Shown: positions 56,241 to 64,000 of the stretch, one piece after another
How positions within the stretch are numbered: position 1 is the first letter of the stretch
How the letters are laid out: the number at the start of each line of letters is the position of its first letter
Assembly: GCA_024364735.1 (NCBI GenBank)
Contig: JAGFNQ010001130.1
Location: 175,574 to 239,573 of the forward strand
DNA length: 64,000 nucleotides
Direction of reading: 5' to 3'
From: Boesenbergia rotunda
Taxonomy: Eukaryota; Streptophyta; Magnoliopsida; Zingiberales; Zingiberaceae
The notes under the pieces: generated by a model
What the model was told of the DNA's origin: nothing
The model's database searches: none
What the model saw: only the letters and a program-made list of their open reading frames with translations
Translations under genes and position numbers: made by a program

Positions 56241-56591
56241 GAAGCATGTGTTTACAAGAAAGGAATTAAGAAAAATAATTTAAAATGCGTAAACAAAAAT
56301 TATACCGAGTAGCCGTTCGGGAGGCATGGTCGAGGTTGAGGAAGCAAGAGGGTCACTTGGTTGCCTAGGAAGGAGAAGAGTTGGAGAAGAGTGGTGTTTT
56401 GGATGTGGCAAATGAATGGAAGTCGGGTGGCTTTATATAGCCATTTTAGCTCGGGCGCCCGGGAGCTCCCGGGCACCTGGGTCAGATGGTCACTGCTCTG
56501 CTGCTGGATGGGGGCGCCCGTGATGGCCCGGGCGCCTAGGTCGGATTGGAATGGCAGCTTTGCTGCCTTTGACTGGTACTGGGGGTGCCCG
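56241..56591 (-). promoter_or_regulatory. U3-like promoter region, first exon and intron of the chimeric ORF
   Basis: Minus order: GGGCGCCCGGG-type palindromes (56591-56445), TATA ggctatataaagcc (56441-56430), ~115 bases of leader, ATG at about 56325 (MPPERLLG), then a possible intron with GGTATAA... at about 56300 and ...TTATCTTAG at about 56238. The palindromes and the cggcaccc...agtcaaag segment resemble the LTR at 52803-54100. The right end is cut by element I at 56592. Splicing is predicted from GT/AG only. Confidence 0.5.
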
Positions 56592-58879
56592 TGTTGGGAC
56601 CGGGTGCATGTTGACATGGATGCGGGTTCGTAATTTCAAAATTAATTATGTGCAGCGGAAGGTTTAGCATAAATAATTTCTCTAAATCATTTAACCACAC
56701 ATCTAAGCATGCAATTTTATCTTGTGTAGACATGATCATATATTTGAAATTTTGCAGAAACATAAACTAATTTACGTATTACCTCGCGTAACTCGAAGGA
56801 AGGGACGAGATCCAACCGTAAGCGTCCCTTGGAAGCTCCGCCTCTATTCGCGTCCACGCCGAGTATCTTCGGGATGACATCGCAAAGCCACGAGTTTCGT
56901 GTTCTCGAGAACTACTAGATTCTCCGAGAACACGACGAGAAAAACCAAGAGAGAAGTCGGAAGACTAACCACAAAAGGATGGACGGAATCAAAATTTCGG
57001 CGAAACAAAAGAAGAGGCTTGGGCAAAAAGATCTTTGTGGCAAACTCTAATTCCGGCAGCACCTTCTTCCGACCACGAGATGGCCGGAGCTTCCTTCTCC
57101 GGCAGCAGGTGGTGGTCGGCAGGGAAAGGGCAGGGGCGGCCGACTGGTGCTCCTTCTTGGGGCTGGTTGGCGCACGGCAAGCAGGGGAGAAGAGAAGGAG
57201 AGAAAGAGAGGGAGAGAGTCTATGCCTTCATATCTCCGATTCACACCCAAGCCTTACCTTGGGTCTTTTATATAGTGGCCTCTCAACCATCAAGCCTCTC
57301 AAATATGGAATAACTTATTCCATCATGCCAAGTTTGATTTTATATCATGGTTAAAATCATATTTTAATTCATGATAAAAATCTTCTCTCCAATGGAATAA
57401 ATTTCCTTATCATGGTAAATCAATCCATGATTGATTTTATAAAATAAATCAATCCATGATTGATTTTATAAAATAAATCAATCCATGGTTCATTTTAATT
57501 TCCATAAAAAATAAACCAAACCTTGGTTTATTATATAAAAATTTATATCATCCATAATTTTATAAAACAAACCACACTTGGTTTATTTTATAAATTGAAC
57601 CAAAAACTTGGTTCTCTCCCTTTATTGTGGCCGACCAAGCAAAGAGGATGGAGGTCCTCTTTGGCCGGCCCATCCAAGCCACGCCCCAATGAATTAAAAT
57701 TATTTAATTCATCTATTAAGTCTTTAAAAGACTTAGCCATTTTACGCTTCCGATGCGTCTCTGAAAAAATTCAGATTCGACTTATCGTTTAGCTCAACCA
57801 AACTTAATCTCTTTTGATTGGAAAATCCAATTTTCAACTAGTTTTAAATCCCTCGGATTACTCGTAGTACATGTGACTAAATAGGCTTTCGATTTATGTT
57901 GGCCGTCTATAATTAATCAATTATAGAACGATCATGAGAGGCACATAGTAGTACATCATGATCCCCAATTAATCGAAAGATCAACGGTTGACCTCAGAAA
58001 TAATTCTGAAACCCTTCAGCAGCTATAATGAATCGTGCCCCATTCCCTTCACCATCTTATACCCACTTGGTTCAGGACATGGTCTATGTGTGTCAGTCCC
58101 CACTGGGCTGACTACGTCACACCTAGCCCAAGTAACTTTTTCTCATCGTACGGATTCTAATTACTCTCATGTATTTAAGAGATTCATACTCTGAACATGT
58201 CATGCTCTGGCCAGAGGCTTCGAGTAACAATCCGACGATAGGCCTCGGGTATACATCTCCTCGCAAGGAGTGGTGAATCTTTTATAGGTTGTTCAAACAT
58301 CTTCGGGCACTTCGGCTTATACCCAATCATCCTGGGTCCACACCTCCTTGGAGATGCTTGCTTAAGATGTCAAAGTATAAGTCTCCATGACCAAGATGAC
58401 TTGAACACCGCAAGTTAAAGGAACATCGCACTTAAGCTGCAGTAAGAACTTTACTGACATATCTATATGTAGACTACCATATGAAGTTTTACAGCCAGTC
58501 ACTCCAATTAACTAGTTCCCTTAACTAGCATTCATGTTTATCTTCGGACATCTCAATGTCACCAGCCAGTGAGAATCAGCTGATTAGAGAATAACTCATG
58601 CTAGTCTCAACAGAATTGATAGTGTCCGTATTTATCAATTTATCGACTAGGGACAATTTCAATACTTCACAATTGCACATGTAGAGATAATCACTAGTTG
58701 TGAATTTATCACAAATTCTCTCATGCTGTGAATTGTATTGCGGACATTCAGTAAATGAGTTTAAGATCTCAATTAAATACATAAACATGTATACTCAAAT
58801 AGTGAATATTCATTTATTAGAATAAATGATTACAATCATAAGGCGTTTGCCTTAGGACACTTGTCTCATATCACTAACA
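56592..58879 (-). repeat. 3' LTR of element I (2288 bp)
   Basis: Minus-strand start TGTTAGTGATATGAGAC (58879), end ...CCGGTCCCAACA (56592). TATA ctatataaaag (minus) at 57267-57276. Short ATG frames such as 56899-57354 belong to the biased leader-like section and are not credible genes. A tandem tgattgattttataaaataaatcaatcca unit lies at about 57425-57485. Confidence 0.8.
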
Positions 58880-58892
58880 AACTCCCACTTGG
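58880..58892 (-). other. Polypurine tract of element I
   Basis: Minus-strand ccaagtgggagtt directly before the LTR start TGTTAGTG. Confidence 0.75.
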
Positions 58893-58899
58893 CCTAATG

Positions 58900-61800
58900 T
58901 CAATCGCTACGGTACCCAATACCACAGGCTCTAACATGACCCTCAAACTTGCTTTGAGGCAATGCCTTAGTTAAAGGATCCGCTAAATTCCGTTTAGTGG
59001 GAATTTTCTCAATTTGTATATCATTCCTACTTATAATCTCTCTAATCAGATGATAGCGGCGAAGCACATGTTTGGATCGCTGATGAGACCTTGGTTCCTT
59101 TGCTTGTGCAATAGCTTCATTGTTGTCGCAGTAAACCGGTATTACTTCATCAATGGTTGGAACCACACCAAGTTCTGAGACAAACTTTTTGATCCAGACT
59201 GCTTCCTTTGCTGCTTCCGAAGCTGCAATATATTCCGCTTCCGTGGTAGAATCCGCTACGGTGTCTTGCTTGGAATTCTTCCAACTTATTACGCCTCCAA
59301 TCAAAATAAATACGTATCCGGACTGAGATTTGGAGTCATCCTTATCTGTCTGGAAACTGGCATCTGTATACCCACATATTACCAATTCACCTTCTCTATA
59401 TATTAGGAACACATCCTTAGTGTTTCTTAAGTACTTGAGGATTGTCTTGACAGCCGCCCAATGATCCATTCCTGGATCAGACTGGTATCTGCTTGTGACG
59501 CTCAGAGCATACGATATATCGGGCCTAGTACATAACATAGCATACATGATATATCCTATCGCGGATACATAAGGAATCTTATTCATGTAAATCCTCTCGT
59601 CTTTTGTGCGCGGACACATAGACTTCGAAAGGTTGATCTCATGCCTGATGGGAAGGTAACCTTTCTTGGATTCCGACATGTTAAACCTTTCTAGCACTCA
59701 GTCTATATATGTAGACTGTGAAAGATCAAGCAACCGTTTTGATCTATCTCTATAGATTCTAATCCCAAGGATATAGGTTGCTTCTCCCAGGTCTTTCATG
59801 GAGAAAGTTTTGGACAACCAAATTTTAACTGACTGTAAGACTGATATATCGTTTCCTATAAGTAATATGTCATCGACATATAACACTAGGAATACGACTG
59901 CACGCCCACTAACATTCTTGTACACACAAGGTTCGTCAGGATTTTGTGAGAAATCAAACTCTTTGATTGTCTTATCAAAACGGATGTTCCAGCTCCTGGA
60001 TGCTTGCTTTAGTTCATATATGGATCATCGAAGCATGCATACTTTGGTTTTATTAACTGATATGAAACCTTCAGGTTGTATCATGTATACATCCTCAAGC
60101 AGGTTTCCATTAAGGAAAGTTATTTTCACATTCATTTGCCATATCTTATAACCATAATGAGCTGCTATGGTCAGGAGCATCCGAATGGATTTAAGCATAG
60201 CAACTGGCAAATAGGTTTCGTCATAATCAATTCCTTGTTTCTGACGATATCCTTTTACCACTAATCTAGCCTTAAAGGTAACAACATTACCTTCCATGTC
60301 GGTTTTCTTCTTGAAAACCCACTTGCACCCTATGGGCTTAATCCCTTCAGGTGGGTTAACCAAGTCTCATACTTGATTTTTGTACATGGAATCCATTTCC
60401 GACTTCATGGCTTCAAGCCATTTATCCCTTTCTGAATTTTTCAGAACATCTGCATAACTGATAGGTTCGTCATCATTAATGAGTAACACATCGTTCGATT
60501 CACTTATGAGAAATCTGTATCTCTCTGGAATATTGCATGTCCTATCAGACCTACGAAGAAGTGGTATTGTTTTAGGTTCAACTGATAGCTCATCATTATG
60601 AGTTGTTGGTTGTGGGTCTAGACTAGGTGTCTCTGTAATGTCTATTGGAGTTTCTTGAACTTCTTCAAGTTCAATGCTACTCCCACTGTTTTCTTGTAAA
60701 AGAAATTCTTTTTCTAGAAATACATCATGCCTTGAAACAAACACCTTTTGTTCCAAGGGATGATAGAATTGGTAACCTTTCGTTTCCTTAGGGTATCCAA
60801 TAAATAGACATTTATCAAACTTAGCATCCAATTTGTCTGATACAGTCCGCTTTACATAAGCAGGACAACCCCATATCTTTAGGTGAGATAAATGAGGTTT
60901 CTTACTATTCCACGTCTCATATGGAGTAGTAGAGACTACCTTGTCGGGACTCTGTTTAGTAAGTAAACAGCTGTCTTAAGCGCATAGCCCCATAAGGATT
61001 TTGGAAGAGTTGCATGATTCATCATAGATCTAACCATGTCCATCAAGGTTCGGTTACGCCTCTCAGATACACCATTATGCTGTGGTGTATATGGCGGAGT
61101 CCATTGAGACAATATCCAATTGTCCCTAAGATAATCTTGAAACTCTTGACTTAAGTATTCACCACCCCGATCGGATCGAAATATCTTAATACTTTTGCCA
61201 AGCTGTTTCTCTACTTCACTTCTGAACTCTTTGAATTTCTCAAAAGCTTCAGATTTATGTTTCATTAAGAACACATACCCGAATCGTGAGTGATCATCGA
61301 TAAAGGTAATGAAGTAGCTATAGCCTCCTTGTGCAAGAGTTGACATTGGTCCACATACATCAGTATGTATTAGACCAAGCAATTCTCCCACTGGTTTACC
61401 TTTTCCGAAAAAGGGTAATTTGGTCATCTTGCCTTTTAAGCATGATTAGCATCTATCAAATGAACCGAGTTCAAATGATTCCAGAATTCCACATCGGTGT
61501 AATTTGGTCATGCGTTTCTTACTTATATGGCCAAGACGACAATGCCACATATAGGAGTCTATTTGATTATCTATTCGAGCACGTTTGTTGCTAACTTCGA
61601 TATTGAAAACATCACCGGATAAATCTAACGTGTAGATACCATTGCATAAAGTTTCGTACCCATAAAGAACATCATTTAAAGTTATGTAACAGCAATTGTT
61701 ACTAAAAGTTAAATGATAACCCTTTTCATTCAAGCATGAAATAAATACAATGTTCTTTATTAACGAAGGAACAAAATCACAATTATCCAATTCTAAGACA

Positions 61801-62816
61801 AGTCCAGTAGGGAGCTTTAGCAAATATGTTCCGATGGCAACAGCAGCAATCTTTGCTCCATTTCCAACTCGCAAATTCGCTTCTCCCTTGACGAGTCTTC
61901 TTCTATTCCTTAGCCCCTGTATGTCATTACATATATGTGAGCTACACCCAGTATCAAGTACCCAGGTGTCCGAGGAAATAGAGTGACATTCAATAACGAA
62001 GATACCTGAAAAGGATGGGGCATCGGATGCCTTCTTCTTCAAGGACTCAAGATAAACCTTGCAATTTCTTCGCTAGTGGCCCTCCTTGCCGCAGTGATGG
62101 CAAGTGTCTTTTGGTGCCTTTTCAATCTTTTTGGCCTTTTTCTTCCTTCCCTTATTTTGTTCTTTGGGCTTTCTCTTAGAGCCTTTCTTTGAGGAACCAA
62201 CTAACAGTACCGTCTTCTGATTCTGCTTTACAGAAGGCTCTACAGTCTTCAGCAGGTTAAGCAACTCAGGAATGGTAGTCTCCAGTTTGTTCATCCGATA
62301 GTTCATCACAAACTGTGAGTAACTCTTGGGCAAACAATGTAGAATTAAGTCAATACTTAGTTCGTGATCCATTGCAAATCCGAGTGTGCCTAGTCGCTCA
62401 ATGTACCCCAACATCTTCAACACAAACTGTGAAACAGAAGTGCCTTCCTGCATCTTAGAGGTGAAGAGGAGTCTGGAGACCTCAAACCTTTCAGATCTCG
62501 CCTACTCGTCAAACAGCTAATGAAGATGAAAGACGATGGTATGAGCATCCATATGCTCATGCTGCTTTTGTAACTCAGGTACCATAGCGGCCAGCATGAT
62601 GCAACTCGCAAGTTCAGAATCGGCCACATGTTTCTGATAGGCCACTAACTGGTCTGGAGTTGAATCTTTAGGAGGATGGTTGGGAAGTTGTTCTTCAAGG
62701 ACATAAGCAAGCTTTTCTGCCTTGAGGACTATCCTCAGATTTCAAAGTCAGTCCATGAAGTTTGGCCCAATCAGCTTATTGGTGTCCAAAATGGAACGCA
62801 AATTCAGAGAAGACAT
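58900..62816 (-). pseudogene. gag-pol: Gag-Pol of element I with scattered nonsense codons
   Basis: Start ATG at 62816 (MSSLNLRSILDTNKLIGPNF), then a copia Gag to the knuckle CHHCGKEGH (62073), with its last cysteine just past a stop. Protease WVLDTGCSSHICND (~61950). Pre-integrase WHCRLGHISKKRMTKLHRCG. Integrase 61427-60936: HTDVCGP, FRSDRGGEY, SERRNRT. RT 60363-59698: CKWVFKKK, QMNVKITFLNG, YVDDILLIGND. RNase H 59697-58900: YTDASFQTDKDDSKS, EAEYIAASEAAKEAVW, NLADPLTKAL. About eight stop codons break it (e.g. W to TGA at 62774 and 60369; DRC-stop-SC at 61446); little length change. Without them the polyprotein would be near normal size (~1300 codons). Confidence 0.9.
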
Positions 62817-63203
62817 GATCAGGTGATTATCCGAGAAATACAAATTGAGATTATGTGATGCGAATGATAAAGAATGCATCAATATACATTAATTAAATCC
62901 TATTTATTTTTCGAATTGAATAACCCTTTTTATTAATTCGGGAGATCGTAGGAACATCTCCAAATAGGTTGATATCCAACCATAGATAAGAACAATCATG
63001 GCTAGAGCCCATCAAGTTATTCTTAGATATGAAGGTAGGTAATTATACCGATTACATATTATACATATGTAACTATCACATTATGCTATCAACTAATTGA
63101 ATGTTTGCATAAATCATTGGGTTGTTAACTCATTAACAAGTATGCAACAATATACATAGCACCCAACTGCACCTCTCATTACATCGACCTTGGCTGTGGC
63201 ACA
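62817..63203 (-). other. Leader of element I; atypical primer site
   Basis: Non-coding. After the LTR end CCTAACA the minus strand reads tgtgccacagccaagg, which is not the Met-type site used by the other elements here. I cannot assign its tRNA. Confidence 0.55.
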
Positions 63204-64000
63204 TGTTAGGACCGGGTGCATGTTGACAAGGATACGGGTTCGTAAAATTTTAAATTTTTACGTGCAGCGGAAGAATTAGCATAAAATAATTTCTCAGATT
63301 ATTTTAACCACGTATCTAGCATGCAACCTTATGATGTGTGGACATGATCATAAATTAAAACTTTGCGGAAAAGTAAACTAATTTACTTTGTACCTCGCGT
63401 AACTCGAAGAAAGGGACGAGATCCAACCGTAGCGTCCCATGGAAGCTCCGCCTCTATTCGCGTCCACGCCAAGTTCTCTTCGGGATGACTTCGGAAAGCC
63501 ACGAGTTTTGTGCCGACGAGAACTACTAGATTCTCTAAAGGCACAACTAGAAGATCAAGAGAGAAGAAAGGAAACTAACCACCAAGAGACGGAATCTAAA
63601 TTCCGAGAAGGAAGGAGATGTGATCCGCTTGTTCTTTTCCGAGGTCGTCTTGGTGGATGAAGCTCACGCCCACCTTGGGAGTTGCGCCGGCCCTAGGGGA
63701 GGAGAGAGAGCCGACCCTAGAGAGAGAAGGGCGCTGGCCCTAGAGAGAGAGAGAGGCGTGTAGAGAGAGAGAGAGCAACTAATCTCTTGATTAATTGATT
63801 GGAATTCAAGGCTTGCCTTTGGTTCCTTTATATAGTAGTCTCTCCCTTGCCAAGTCTCTCTTTTAACGGAATTAGTTTTCATAAGAAATTTATCTTATAA
63901 ATTCTCTTATGAATTATTCCGTTTAAACCAAGTTTTATTATAACTAACTTTATAATAAAACAAATACTTCTCTCCTTTAATTATGGGATAAATTTTATAA
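63204..64000 (-). repeat. 5' LTR of element I (partial, cut by the window end)
   Basis: Aligns with 56592 onwards (gtgcagcggaag, ggacatgatcat, tacctcgcgtaactcgaag.aagggacgagatcc). TATA tatataaag (minus) at 63827-63835. The section 63600-63780 is purine-rich and codes nothing credible. Confidence 0.8.

Larger units (their letters stand above)
56592..64000 (-). mobile_element. Ty1/copia element I (5' LTR runs past the window end)
   Basis: 3' LTR 56592-58879, polypurine tract, gag-pol 58900-62816, leader, 5' LTR from 63204. One continuous element in which every copia domain is present in normal order. The two LTRs share the same start (TGTTRGGACCGGGTGCATGTTGACA on plus) but differ by roughly 15-20% where compared, pointing to an old insertion. 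Left flank is gcccg; the right flank lies outside. Confidence 0.85.

Noticed and set aside
56899..57354. 151-codon frame as a host gene
   Set aside because: Lies wholly inside the element I LTR, has no domain features, and is not kept in the other LTR.

Overview
This window is a gene-poor, repeat-saturated stretch of a flowering-plant nuclear genome. Ty1/copia and Ty3/gypsy LTR retrotransposons sit inside one another, with methionine-tRNA-like primer sites, TG...CA LTR ends and 5-bp target duplications. I see no intact cellular protein gene. The lineages fit a large, repeat-rich plant genome, and a monocot is my guess, but nothing here fixes the species.

Left block (1-23250). A minus-strand copia element (A-1, 4839-23250) is the scaffold. 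Its 3' LTR was entered by a chromovirus-like LTR (4280-4838), which was itself entered by a gag-only Sirevirus-like element (1-4279). Its interior holds a short non-autonomous chromovirus-like element B (8229-14274) with about 2.7-kb LTRs and one odd ORF. Its 5' LTR was split by a rearranged Athila/Tat-like element D (16707-23105, TSD cacca). D carries an inverted interior, an ORF with 27-residue repeats and a full-length tRNA-Asp copy with its CCA end, joined to the LTR where only an ~18-nt primer-binding site is expected.

Middle block (23251-39325). A piece of Sirevirus-type pol (23251-23901) is followed by a plus-strand copy of the same copia family (A-2, 23902-33418). A-2 has a solo LTR in its integrase (26057-27373, TSD gaatt) and another in its 3' LTR (30755-33078, TSD ccaca). 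Next comes a Sirevirus-like 3' LTR (34404 to about 37663) split by a third solo LTR (34778-36659, TSD gtggg). The remaining 1.7 kb (37664-39325) is the only part that looks non-LTR. It contains a 257-bp SINE-like insertion with 17-bp duplications.

Right block (39326-64000). A decayed minus-strand Tat-type gypsy element J has an antisense additional ORF and a 7-copy 112-bp tandem array. It is interrupted by plus-strand Sirevirus-like element H (46979-52802, 5' LTR to RNase H). H is followed by minus-strand Sirevirus-like element G, in which an extra ORF is fused to RNase H. G is truncated by minus-strand copia element I (56592 to the window end).

All pol genes carry stops or frameshifts, so nothing here looks autonomously active. 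B is the youngest element by LTR similarity (about 20 differences over 2.07 kb, counted by eye). A theme across unrelated families is an array of palindromic motifs just upstream of the LTR TATA box.
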